Of a stretch of 38,697 bases of DNA, positions 18,632-26,439 are shown one piece after another (position 1 is the stretch's first letter; every line of letters begins with the position of its first letter). A model generated the notes under the pieces. It was not told the origin of the DNA. It searched no databases and was given only the letters and a program-made list of their open reading frames with translations. A program made the translations under genes and the position numbers. The DNA is from Betaproteobacteria bacterium (GTDB lineage Bacteria; Pseudomonadota; Gammaproteobacteria; Burkholderiales; Burkholderiaceae_C): contig JANXSZ010000075.1 of NCBI GenBank assembly GCA_025356445.1, positions 1-38,697 on the forward strand, written 5' to 3'.

Positions 18632-19512
18632 AATTTCTCCAAACCTTGTTGACGTTGGGAATGATGTTGGTGATGGCTGTAGGTGCTGTTCCCGCCTGCG
18701 CTGACACCCTGTCTGCCATCAAAGCCCGTGGCACACTCATCGTCGGCGTCAAAAAAGACGTACCGCTCTGGGGCTTTACAGACCCCACCAGCGGTGAGAT
18801 CAAAGGGCTGGAGCCTGATTTGGCGCAGCGTGTGGCCGATCACCTGGGTGTCAAATTACAACTGGTGGGTGTGCTGACCGCCGAGCGCCGCGAAGCCGTG
18901 ACCAGCGGGCGGGTGGATGTGCTGATTGCCACGCTCTCCGACACGCCCGAGCGCCGTGCCGCGATGGCGCTGGTACTGCCGCACTACTACGCCTCGGGCG
19001 CGAACTTGCTGGCGCGCAAGAGTGAGCACTTTACCGACTGGTCTGCGTTGCGCAACCGCCGCGTCTGCGGCCGCCGTGGTGCGTTTTACAACCGCCCCAT
19101 CACCGTCACTTACGGCGCGGATGTGATTGCGCTCTACAGCAACGAGCTGACCGCCGCCGCGCTGCGCGATGGCCGTTGTTCGGCGTTTTTGTACGACGAC
19201 ACCGCTATCGTTTCCTTGCTGCAAAGCCCGGTGTGGGCACAGGACTTTGAGATGCCGCTCAAGACCCTGCACACCACGCCCTGGGCGATGGCGCTGGCCC
19301 CCAGCGAGCGGGGTGGGGCGCTGGAAAAAACGTTGTCCCAACTCATCATTGGCTGGCACCGCACTGGCGCGCTGCAAACGCTGGAAGCCAAATGGGGCAT
19401 CCCCGCCACGCCTTACCTCCAGCAGATGAACCGCCTGTGGACGCGCAAGGCGAACCAACCCGGGTTCTGCGGTGACGCCATCAGCAGCAGCACGCCTCAA
19501 GAATGCCAGTAA
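18628..19512 (+). CDS. amino-acid-type (PAAT family 3) solute-binding protein
   Basis: 294 residues with a signal peptide (cleavage likely after ACA, about residue 25). The binding domain starts RGTLIVGVKKDVPLWGF and has LEPDLAQRVADHLGV and SGRVDVLIATLSDTPERR. The Arg at 109-110 is where amino-acid binders hold the ligand carboxylate. Cys147 and Cys184 match the pair usual in the GltI group and may form a disulfide. No lipobox is seen, so it is probably a free periplasmic protein. It overlaps the phosphatase gene by 4 nt and is homologous to the binding domain of the fusion protein two genes on. Binding of an acidic or polar amino acid is likely. Its place directly after a Cache-phosphatase gene suggests that it could present ligand to a sensor as well as to a transporter; this is inference. 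Confidence 0.9.
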   Translation: MKFLQTLLTLGMMLVMAVGAVPACADTLSAIKARGTLIVGVKKDVPLWGFTDPTSGEIKGLEPDLAQRVADHLGVKLQLVGVLTAERREAVTSGRVDVLIATLSDTPERRAAMALVLPHYYASGANLLARKSEHFTDWSALRNRRVCGRRGAFYNRPITVTYGADVIALYSNELTAAALRDGRCSAFLYDDTAIVSLLQSPVWAQDFEMPLKTLHTTPWAMALAPSERGGALEKTLSQLIIGWHRTGALQTLEAKWGIPATPYLQQMNRLWTRKANQPGFCGDAISSSTPQECQ

Positions 19513-20375
19513 CCACCATGCCCCAGTCACCACCCTTGGCCGCTGAAGCCGAAGCTCTTCCGATCGAAGTCGCTATGGTCGCGTTGTACGACCACTATTT
19601 CGCTTGCCACGACTACGAAAAACGCTACCCCCAGCCCAACGCCGCTACCTTGCAGTTTCTGCTGACCCACGGCGCACTGCAGGCCACGCAGATTCTCGAC
19701 TTCGGCTGCGGCAATGGCCGCTATGCGCTGGCGCTGTTGCAAGCGACCGAGGCAGCGCAAGATCAGCAAGGTCAGCCCACGGTCGTGACGGGCTACGACA
19801 TCTCTGAAGCGGCGCTGACCGAGTTTGACAACCACCTGAAGCCATCCCGCTACGCTGCCCGCGCTCGCCTGCTCCACGGCCCGTTGAGCGTGCTGCACGG
19901 TACCGGCCCCTATGACATGGCGTTGCTGCTGTTCGGCGTGCTGAGCCACGTTGGTGTCCATGCTGCCCGTATTGCCGCCTTGCGCCAACTCCACGCCGTG
20001 ATGGCCCCGCAAGGCACGCTGGTGTTGACTGTGCCCAGCGCGTGGCGCAGACGACCGTGGGAGCTGCTGCGGGCCGCATGGGCACGCCGTACGGGCAAAG
20101 CCCATGGTGCGCAGGCGGAAGTGGGCAATATCCTGTTTACCCGCGTGCTGGGTGGCACGCCACACCAGTTTTTTTACCACCTGTACACCGTCAAGCGCCT
20201 GCGGGCCGAGTTGCTGGAGGCCGGGTTTGTGATGACCACCGCCAGCGCTGAAAGCCTGCTGCCCGAATGGCTGATTACCCAACACCCCTGGCTGGGCCGT
20301 GCCGATGCGCTGTTGTCGCGTGCGCTGCCGGCGGCGCTGGGCTATGGGATTCGTGCGGTAGCGAGGCCAGTATGA
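19503..20375 (+). CDS. class I SAM-dependent methyltransferase
   Basis: 290 residues. SAM-binding motif I is ILDFGCGNGRYALALL (about residues 63-78), followed by VVTGYDISEAAL with the acidic residue that holds the ribose, and YDMALLLFGVLSHV in the motif IV position. The C-terminal half (FYHLYTVKRLRAELLEAGF) is typical of small-molecule methyltransferases of the Methyltransf_11/25 type. No substrate can be assigned. It overlaps the previous gene by 10 nt and the next by 4 nt (ATGA), so it is co-translated with two binding-protein genes, an unusual neighbour for an ABC-type system. An alternative start at 19518 would remove the upstream overlap. Confidence 0.88.
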   Translation: MPVTTMPQSPPLAAEAEALPIEVAMVALYDHYFACHDYEKRYPQPNAATLQFLLTHGALQATQILDFGCGNGRYALALLQATEAAQDQQGQPTVVTGYDISEAALTEFDNHLKPSRYAARARLLHGPLSVLHGTGPYDMALLLFGVLSHVGVHAARIAALRQLHAVMAPQGTLVLTVPSAWRRRPWELLRAAWARRTGKAHGAQAEVGNILFTRVLGGTPHQFFYHLYTVKRLRAELLEAGFVMTTASAESLLPEWLITQHPWLGRADALLSRALPAALGYGIRAVARPV

Positions 20376-22012
20376 AAAAGGCCGTGTTGCTCTTTTTCTT
20401 CTGCGTCTTCGGGCTGTGGATGCTCTCAAACGGGGTGCAAGCTGCCGAACCCACATTTTCTGTACCTCCCTCTCCACTGCGCCCCAGCGAGCGCTTCGCC
20501 CTGGTCAAGCAGCGCGGTACCCTGATCGTTGGCGTCAAGACCGATTACCCCCCGTTCGGTATGCTCAACGCCGCAGGTACGCCCGAAGGTTTCGAGCACG
20601 ACTTGGCCGTTGACCTGGCTCGCCGTCTGGGCGTGGGCCTGACCAAAGTCAGCGTTACCGGCGCGAACCGTCTGCAAAAACTCGAAGAAGGCGCAGTAGA
20701 TGTGGTGCTGGCCACCACAGGCGACACCGCAGACCGCCGCAAAATTGCCACCATGGTGGAGCCGAACTACTACGCGTCGGGCGTTACCCTGTTCATGCCG
20801 CCCGACCAGCACATCGCCGACTGGCCCGGCACCCGGGGCCAAAAGGTGTGTGCCACCCAGGGCAGCTACTTCAACCGGGTGATGGCCCAACGCTACCTGC
20901 TGGATTTGCAGATGTTTAACACAGCCCGTGACGCCAAACTCGCTGTCAAGGACAAGCGCTGCATCGGCTACCTGTTTGACAACACCGCCATCCAGGGCGA
21001 TTTGCGCTTGCCCGAATGGGCGGGCTACCATGCACCACTGCCCCCGGCGCTGACCGCCCCCTGGGCCATCGCCCTTGCCCAGCGTGAACAAGGCACGGAT
21101 TTCGAGCGCGCAGTGGGCGATACGCTGGCCGATTGGCACCGCAGCGGTTTTCTGGTCGAGCGCGAAAAAGCCTGGGGCCTGCCACCGTCCAAGTTCCTGG
21201 CCGATACGCACACCTTGTGGACGCAGATGGGAAGCGATGGCCACCCCCTTTGCGAACGCGAGGCCAGCGGCCAGTGGCCCAGCGCCTGCCGTAACCCGGT
21301 TTTCCTCAGTTCCACCGATGCCACCGGCGTACGCCGCCTCGGGCTGTGGCTCAAGGAAAGCACAGGCGTTGATTTGAGTTTGGTCTATGACGCCTACGAC
21401 CGCAGTCGCTTCCTCTGGGGCTTGGCCACCACCGTGCTGCTGATGTTGCTGTGCGTGGCAGGCAGCCTGATGGTGGGCGTGGTGGGTGCCCTGGTGTCGG
21501 AGGCCCGTATCCCGTTACTGAGCCGCCTTGCCCGCATCGGCTGCGTGCTAGGCCGCATGACGCCGCCGCTGCTGCAGATGTACCTGCTGGTGTTTGGCCT
21601 GGGAACGGTGCTTATGGCGGCTTATGGCGTCAGCGTGTCGGCATTCTGGGTGGTGGTGGCTTGCCTGAGCCACTACACCGGGTCCAGCGTGATGGTGGCG
21701 TTCACCGAGGCCGCGCAGGTCAAGCGCCAGACGGTACCTGGCTTTGCGCTGCGCTGGGGCAACTTCCGCGAGGTGCTGGCGCTGTCCAGTGCGCCGGTGA
21801 CGGCGGCACTCATCAACGTGTCCAAAGCCACGATGATGGCGTCCGCTGTGGCCGTGCCCGAGCTGCTGTCGGTGACCACCAGCATCATGGCGGACAACGG
21901 CAATGTGGCGGTGATGATGAACGCGCTGCTGCTGACTTTTTTGCTGCTGGTGTGGGGGGCGGTACGCGTGCTGCAAACCCTGGAACGCAAGCTGCGTGGG
22001 GAATTGCTGTGA
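20372..22012 (+). CDS. fused solute-binding protein and ABC permease
   Basis: 546 residues from the ATG at 20372, which overlaps the methyltransferase stop by ATGA. Residues 1-25 form a signal sequence; about 45-310 are a PAAT-type binding domain (RGTLIVGVKTDYPPFGM, DTADRRKIA with the ligand-binding Arg, Cys160 and Cys197) clearly homologous to the separate binding protein upstream. From about residue 347 there are some five hydrophobic segments of a His/Glu/Gln-type permease ending ALINVSKATMMASAVAVPEL. Between them lies a poorly conserved loop: an EAA triplet occurs (446-448), but the Gly and the I-x-L-P that follow it in active permeases are not in register. Fused binding-permease proteins are known in this family. 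No ATPase gene accompanies it. It may be a transporter half that borrows an ATPase, or a receptor. Confidence 0.88.
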   Translation: MKKAVLLFFFCVFGLWMLSNGVQAAEPTFSVPPSPLRPSERFALVKQRGTLIVGVKTDYPPFGMLNAAGTPEGFEHDLAVDLARRLGVGLTKVSVTGANRLQKLEEGAVDVVLATTGDTADRRKIATMVEPNYYASGVTLFMPPDQHIADWPGTRGQKVCATQGSYFNRVMAQRYLLDLQMFNTARDAKLAVKDKRCIGYLFDNTAIQGDLRLPEWAGYHAPLPPALTAPWAIALAQREQGTDFERAVGDTLADWHRSGFLVEREKAWGLPPSKFLADTHTLWTQMGSDGHPLCEREASGQWPSACRNPVFLSSTDATGVRRLGLWLKESTGVDLSLVYDAYDRSRFLWGLATTVLLMLLCVAGSLMVGVVGALVSEARIPLLSRLARIGCVLGRMTPPLLQMYLLVFGLGTVLMAAYGVSVSAFWVVVACLSHYTGSSVMVAFTEAAQVKRQTVPGFALRWGNFREVLALSSAPVTAALINVSKATMMASAVAVPELLSVTTSIMADNGNVAVMMNALLLTFLLLVWGAVRVLQTLERKLRGELL

Positions 22013-22653
22013 ACGCGCTGCATGAACTCGTCACCTGGACACCGTTCCTGCTGACTGGATTTGCCATGAATATTTTGATAGCAGTCACCGCCATGCTGGT
22101 GGGTACTGCACTTGGTTTTGGCCTGGCTTTGATGCGCCTGTCAGCCCACCCACGCTGTGTACGTATCAGCCTGATGCTGACCACGCTCACGCGCAATGTG
22201 CCAACCATCGTGTTCCAGTTTTACCTCGCTTTCATGCTGCCCAGCGAGTTTGTGCTCCCGGGCACCGGCGTGACGCTGGGGGTGCCCAGCTGGGTGAATG
22301 CATCGCTGGCGCTGGCGATGGCGGTGATTGGCTTCACGTCTGATAACTTGACCTTGGCGCTGCGGGATTGGCGAGCCGGGGACCACAGTGCTGCGCTGCT
22401 GTTCATCCCGAACTGGACGAGTTATTTGCTCATCATCGTGATCGCGTCCAGCACCGCGTCCATCATCGGCGTGAGCGAGCTGGTCAGCCGCTGCAATACC
22501 GTTATCAACGCCACGGGCAATACGCAACTGATGCTGCCGGTGTACCTTTACGCCTGCGCTTGCTTCTTTGCTGTGTGTTACCCATTGACGCAGCTGATGC
22601 GGCGGGTTAAAACCAAGATGGCGGTGCGGCTGCTGAAGGTCCGTCAGCCTTGA
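22009..22653 (+). CDS. PAAT-type ABC permease with shortened coupling loop
   Basis: 214 residues from a GTG start that overlaps the previous stop by GTGA; the upstream frame from 21451 is only the shadow of the fusion gene. The chain has about five membrane segments and the family block TRNVPTIVFQFYLAFMLP. In working permeases the loop that docks on the ATPase reads E-A-A-x3-G-x9-I-x-L-P, then Q-A-x-R and an LPPL block. Here GDHSAALLF (residues 124-132) runs straight into IPNWTSYLL, and the rest resumes as ASSTASIIGVSELVSR. By eye, some 18-20 residues of the docking loop are missing. It pairs with the fusion protein to form a heterodimer. With no ATPase gene in the locus, active transport is doubtful. 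Confidence 0.87.
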   Translation: MNALHELVTWTPFLLTGFAMNILIAVTAMLVGTALGFGLALMRLSAHPRCVRISLMLTTLTRNVPTIVFQFYLAFMLPSEFVLPGTGVTLGVPSWVNASLALAMAVIGFTSDNLTLALRDWRAGDHSAALLFIPNWTSYLLIIVIASSTASIIGVSELVSRCNTVINATGNTQLMLPVYLYACACFFAVCYPLTQLMRRVKTKMAVRLLKVRQP

Positions 22654-22685
22654 CAAAGCCTGATCAGGTTCAGAAAGGATGTGCG

Positions 22686-23642
22686 ATGAAAGTCCGTTTT
22701 TGGGGCACCCGGGGTTCCTTGCCCGTGTCACTGACCGCTGCGCAAACCCGTGCCAAAGTGGTTGCTGCGCTGGAGGCGGCGATGGGCCTGGGGCTGGACA
22801 CGCGCGACAAAATAGAAACCTTTGTCGACGAGCAACTGCCCTTTGTCCACGCAGGCACCTACGGCGGGCATTCCAGTTGCGTGCAACTGGAAGCCGAGGG
22901 TGCGGGGCATGTGTTCATGGACTTTGGCTCCGGTGCCCGCCCCTTGGCTGGTCATTACCTGCGCCAGTCCACCGTCCCGCAGACCTACCATGTCTTCATG
23001 TCCCACCTGCACTGGGACCACATCATGGGCTTTCCGTTTTTCACGCCGGTCTACATTCCCGGCAACCGCATCATCATCCATACCTGTCATGTGCAGGCCG
23101 AGTTGGCGTTCCGACGCCAGCAGTCTGCTCCCTGCTTCCCGGTGGAGTTTGACGCGCTGAGTGCGCAGATTGAGTTTGATCTGCTGCAACCCGGTCAGCG
23201 TTATGACATTGCCGGTTACGCCGTGACCGCGCTGCTGCAACTGCACGCGGGTGACTCGTATGGCTGGCGGTTTGAACGTGACGGACGGGCTATGGTGTAT
23301 TCCACCGATTCAGAGCACAAGGTGAACGACCAAGCCGCGCTGGCCGCGTTCGCTGCTTTTTTTCACGGTGCGGATGTGGTGGTGTTTGACGCGATGTACT
23401 CGTTGGCAGACGCGATTTCGGTACGGGCCGATTGGGGCCATTCCAGCAATGTGGTGGGCGTGGAGCTGTGCCAAGCCGCAGGGGCCAAGCGTCTGTGCCT
23501 GTTTCACCATGAACCGGCCTACGATGACGCCAAAATTGCTGAGGTGCTGGCTGAAACCCGCAGCTTTGAGGCCATTACCCGCCAGTGCCGCACACCGGTG
23601 GACGTGCTGACGGCCTATGACGGTTTGGAAATCAGGCTCTAG
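22686..23642 (+). CDS. metallo-beta-lactamase-fold hydrolase
   Basis: 318 residues from the ATG at 22686, which has AAAGGA upstream and gives the typical MKVRFWGTRGSLPV start; a TTG at 22650 overlapping the permease stop would add 12 residues. Metal-binding SHLHWDH (His107, His109, Asp111, His112) is intact. TYGGHSSCVQL, MDFGSGARPL, YSTDSEH and LCLFHHEP fit the phosphodiesterase-like subgroup (RNase Z/PhnP/PqsE-like folds), where GTRGS proteins cluster. Proteins of this subgroup often cleave cyclic nucleotides or phosphodiesters; the exact substrate here is unknown. It is the last gene of the run beginning with the SpoIIE phosphatase, 32 nt after the permease, and points towards a convergent kinase gene. 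A signalling role is plausible by location only. Confidence 0.9.
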   Translation: MKVRFWGTRGSLPVSLTAAQTRAKVVAALEAAMGLGLDTRDKIETFVDEQLPFVHAGTYGGHSSCVQLEAEGAGHVFMDFGSGARPLAGHYLRQSTVPQTYHVFMSHLHWDHIMGFPFFTPVYIPGNRIIIHTCHVQAELAFRRQQSAPCFPVEFDALSAQIEFDLLQPGQRYDIAGYAVTALLQLHAGDSYGWRFERDGRAMVYSTDSEHKVNDQAALAAFAAFFHGADVVVFDAMYSLADAISVRADWGHSSNVVGVELCQAAGAKRLCLFHHEPAYDDAKIAEVLAETRSFEAITRQCRTPVDVLTAYDGLEIRL

Positions 23643-23676
23643 TGCGACAGCGGCTGGACGGGCGGTTGCTGCTCCG

Positions 23677-24108
23677 CTATCCGTGCAAATTTTTGGTCAG
23701 CGTCACCCGGTTCCATTCGCCATCGCGCTGGTAAGCCACACTGTCCATCAGCTGCGCCACCAGGTGCACACCGAGTCCGCCGATGGGACGGTCTTCCACG
23801 CACGAGGTCAGATCAGGCGGCGGCTTTTGCAAGGGGTTGAACGCAACGCCGGTATCGGCCACCACCACCGACAGCTGGGTGCCCTTTTGTACCAGCGTCA
23901 CCAGAATGCGAGGCGGCAGGGTGTTGGCCTCAAGGCCTTCATCGCCATGGGTCATCACGTTGATGACCAGTTCTTCGAGCGCCAGCCGTACTTTGAACAG
24001 CACTTGCGGCGTCCAGGCCTGGGTTTCGCCAAACGCCTCTACCGCGTCATTCAGTCTGTCCAACTCGGGCAGGTCGGCTTTAAGTTCGAGGGCAAGCTGT
24101 GAAGTCAT
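23677..24108 (-). CDS. RsbW/BtrW-like anti-sigma serine kinase (HATPase)
   Basis: Predicted 143 residues from the ATG at 24108; a longer frame from 24225 would run through the spacer and antisense to the STAS gene. The GHKL ATPase fold is shown by the N-box LALEELVINVMTHGD (Asn50), VVADTGVAFNP (Asp85, Gly87) and PIGGLGVHLV (Gly110-Gly113). The size and motifs match RsbW, SpoIIAB and Bordetella BtrW, which bind a sigma factor or other target and phosphorylate the STAS antagonist. The STAS gene lies head to head, 49 nt away, and a SpoIIE-type phosphatase is found upstream. The three give a complete partner-switching set, though no sigma factor or other output is in the window. Confidence 0.92.
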   Translation of the reverse strand: MTSQLALELKADLPELDRLNDAVEAFGETQAWTPQVLFKVRLALEELVINVMTHGDEGLEANTLPPRILVTLVQKGTQLSVVVADTGVAFNPLQKPPPDLTSCVEDRPIGGLGVHLVAQLMDSVAYQRDGEWNRVTLTKNLHG

Positions 24109-24157
24109 TGGGTGTCCACTATAGTCAGACTCAGATAACCTTATTGAATTGCGCACC
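24109..24157. promoter_or_regulatory. divergent promoter spacer, kinase / STAS
   Basis: Only 49 bp separate the two start codons. It is AT-rich and contains the palindrome ACTATAGT (24118-24125), which could serve as a -10 region. No confident promoter can be set by eye. Confidence 0.3.
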
Positions 24158-24460
24158 ATGACTTCATCTGCCACTCCCGCATCCCCCGTTGTGTACAAAC
24201 CCGTGGGGCGTCTTGACGGCACCAACGCCGCCGCCGTTGAGAAAGAACTGCTCGCACTGATGGCCGACAGCGGCTACGCGGTGCGCATTGACCTTGCAGC
24301 GCTTGATTACGTCAGCAGCGCTGGTTTGCGCGTGCTGCTGGTGGGGGCCAAAACCGCCAAGGCGAAGGGGGGCAAACTGGTGTTGGCATCGCCCCAGCCT
24401 TCGATTTTGGAAGTGCTCAAAATCAGCGGTTTCGACAAGATTTTTGAGATTCAGTCCTGA
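24158..24460 (+). CDS. STAS-domain anti-sigma factor antagonist (RsbV/BtrV-like)
   Basis: 100 residues; the ATG at 24158 is preferred over a TTG at 24149. A single STAS domain: VVYKPVGRLDGTNAAAVEKE, then IDLAALDYVSSAGLRVLL with the Ser pair (53-54) at the usual phosphorylation site, and a closing LKISGFDKIFEI. In partner switching the unphosphorylated form pulls the RsbW-like kinase off its target, the kinase phosphorylates the Ser, and a SpoIIE-type phosphatase reverses it. All three partners are near each other here. It is expressed away from the kinase gene rather than in an operon with it, which is unusual for this pair. It is convergent with the Na/Pi transporter, 24 nt apart. Confidence 0.94.
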   Translation: MTSSATPASPVVYKPVGRLDGTNAAAVEKELLALMADSGYAVRIDLAALDYVSSAGLRVLLVGAKTAKAKGGKLVLASPQPSILEVLKISGFDKIFEIQS

Positions 24461-24484
24461 TCTGACACTTCCTCTGCGCTTGCG

Positions 24485-26167
24485 CTAAAACGGTAACCTC
24501 GGCTCCTTTAGTCGCGTCTTGGTCAGGGCACCTGCTGCTTCCAAAATGGGGTAAGCAATCGAGCAAATATGCGAGTTGATGCGCTTCAGGTCGCTGATGA
24601 GGTCAATGTGCAGCGAGCTGGTGCCAATGCTCTCGGGTGTGTTGTCTTGCAGGCGTGAAAGGTGGGTGGTGGCGTATTCCCGCTCCAGTTCACGGAAGTG
24701 GGCTTTTTCTTCCAGCAGCTTTTGCGCGTCCTTCATGTGACCGTCCAGAAACACGCTCATGCCCAGGCGCAGGTTGGAGACGAGGCGTTCATGCAGGTGG
24801 CAAATCTCGGCCATGCCCGCGTCGGAAAAGCTGCGGTTTTTGCGGATTTTCTTGTCTTCCACATCTTGCAGCACGCGCTCGATGATGTCGCCAATTTGTT
24901 CCATGTTGATGGTGAAAGACACAATGTCCGTCCAACGGCGGCCTTCGCGCTCTGACAGCGCTTCACGCGAAATTTGCGTCAGGTAAAACTTGATGGCTGA
25001 GTACAGCTCGTCTACCGTGTCATCGCTTTTGCGCAATTGCTCAGCCAGCACCAGGTCATTGGTTTTGATGACGGTCACGATACCGCGCAGCATGGTTTCC
25101 ACCACATCGGCCTGGTGCAGTGCTTCGCGTGCGGCACACGAAATCGCCAGCGAAGGCGTGGCGAGCGCCGTAGGATCAAGGTGCTTGGGCCGGTCGGTGG
25201 CACTGGCTTTGACGGGAATGGGCAGCCATTTGTCCATTTGCGCGCCCAGCAGCTTGGTGAAGCTGATGAACAAAAGCCCCAATGTGATGTTGAACAGCAG
25301 GTGAAAGCTCACCACCAAACTCAGCGGCGAAGGCATGAAGGCCGACACGGTTTTCAGGATGCCTGGCACATAAGGTATCACCACCAGCATCAGCGCACAG
25401 CCCATCACCTTGAACACCAAATTGCCCACCGGCACGCGCCGCTCTGCGGGCCCGGCTTTGGCGGTGGACAGCACGGCCAACATGCCGCTGCCCAGGTTGG
25501 CCCCCAGCACCAGGCCCAGCGCCACGGTTAACGGCAAGATGCCCGATGCCGCCAGCGCCGCTGTCAGCAGCACGATGGCGAGGCTGGAGTACGCAAACAC
25601 CGTCAACACGGCCCCCACCAGGATGTCCAGCAGCACCTCGTTAGGCAGCGCTGCGAGCAGGCTTTGCACCACGGGCGATTGCGTCAGGGGCCGGGTGGTG
25701 GACACAATCAGTTGCAGGGCCAGCGTGATCAGCCCCAAGCCAATCATCACCCGCCCAATGCGCCCCGCTGTGGTGTTTTGCCGCGAGGTGAACAAGAATA
25801 CGCCCAGCACGATCAACAGCGGCGACAGCCACGACAAATCAAATGAAAACACCACCGCCATCAGGCTGGTGCCCATGTCCGCCCCCAGCATCACCGCCAA
25901 GCCTGCGCCTGTCGCGATCAAGCCCTGGCCCACGAAGGACGACACGATCAAACAGGTGGCCGTGCTGCTTTGTACCAACCCTGTCACGCCCAAGCCCGCA
26001 ATCATCGCGGTCAGCCGGTTGTCCACACTGCGTTTGAGCACCTGGCGCAAGTCCTCGCCAAGAACCCGAAGAATACCGGTACGCACGGTGTGCGTGCCCC
26101 AGACGAGAAGAGCGATGGCGGCGAGAAGATTAAGCAGGTGTTGCATGAGGGCCAGAAAAGACGGCAT
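24485..26167 (-). CDS. Na/Pi cotransporter family protein with PhoU-like domain
   Basis: 560 residues. The membrane half (about 1-320) has two inverted repeats. The first carries the family signature GLVQSSTATCL (about 63-73) and GADMGTSLMAVVF; the second, weaker, has VFAYSSLAIVLLT and LGANLGSGMLAV. The soluble C-terminal half is helical and PhoU-like (ALHQADVVETMLRGIV, SFTINMEQIGDIIERVLQDV). Members of this family (NptA/YjbB type) move phosphate with sodium, mostly outward in E. coli YjbB. An in-frame ATG at 26146 could be the real start. The gene is alone on its strand; the 272-bp region upstream probably holds its promoter. Substrate and direction are not set by sequence. Confidence 0.92.
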   Translation of the reverse strand: MPSFLALMQHLLNLLAAIALLVWGTHTVRTGILRVLGEDLRQVLKRSVDNRLTAMIAGLGVTGLVQSSTATCLIVSSFVGQGLIATGAGLAVMLGADMGTSLMAVVFSFDLSWLSPLLIVLGVFLFTSRQNTTAGRIGRVMIGLGLITLALQLIVSTTRPLTQSPVVQSLLAALPNEVLLDILVGAVLTVFAYSSLAIVLLTAALAASGILPLTVALGLVLGANLGSGMLAVLSTAKAGPAERRVPVGNLVFKVMGCALMLVVIPYVPGILKTVSAFMPSPLSLVVSFHLLFNITLGLLFISFTKLLGAQMDKWLPIPVKASATDRPKHLDPTALATPSLAISCAAREALHQADVVETMLRGIVTVIKTNDLVLAEQLRKSDDTVDELYSAIKFYLTQISREALSEREGRRWTDIVSFTINMEQIGDIIERVLQDVEDKKIRKNRSFSDAGMAEICHLHERLVSNLRLGMSVFLDGHMKDAQKLLEEKAHFRELEREYATTHLSRLQDNTPESIGTSSLHIDLISDLKRINSHICSIAYPILEAAGALTKTRLKEPRLPF

Positions 26168-26439
26168 AAGCCGTAAGTGGTGTGGTGGGTGTAGCTAAGC
26201 TAAGAACAGGGTTCAGTTCACGAAACAGTATGCATCGTTTCAGCTGCGATTCTCTGCGTATCTTCGCAATGGCTCCGCTATTTTGAGTCACAGAATGCGC
26301 CTGATGGCAACGTCACGATGGGCTTTCATAGTGGGTATTGATGCGATTTCAGAATGAATAAAGCCTGTCACTTTCATTGGACAGCTGCGACACATGCCGC
26401 GATCATTCATTCCCAAGCCACTGTTCTTAGGAGAGCGCC
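26168..26439. promoter_or_regulatory. 272-bp intergenic region between Na/Pi transporter and DUF2917 gene
   Basis: Lower in GC than its surroundings and without a credible gene. It should hold divergent promoters. The only symmetric element I see is GAAAC-N10-GTTTC at 26222-26241, close to the transporter start. A clear ribosome binding site (TAGGAGA, near 26429) precedes the DUF2917 start. Confidence 0.4.

Noticed and set aside
21451-22008. Extension of the second permease into the fusion gene
   Set aside because: The extension is an out-of-frame reading of the fused permease; the GTGA overlap at 22009 is the plausible start.
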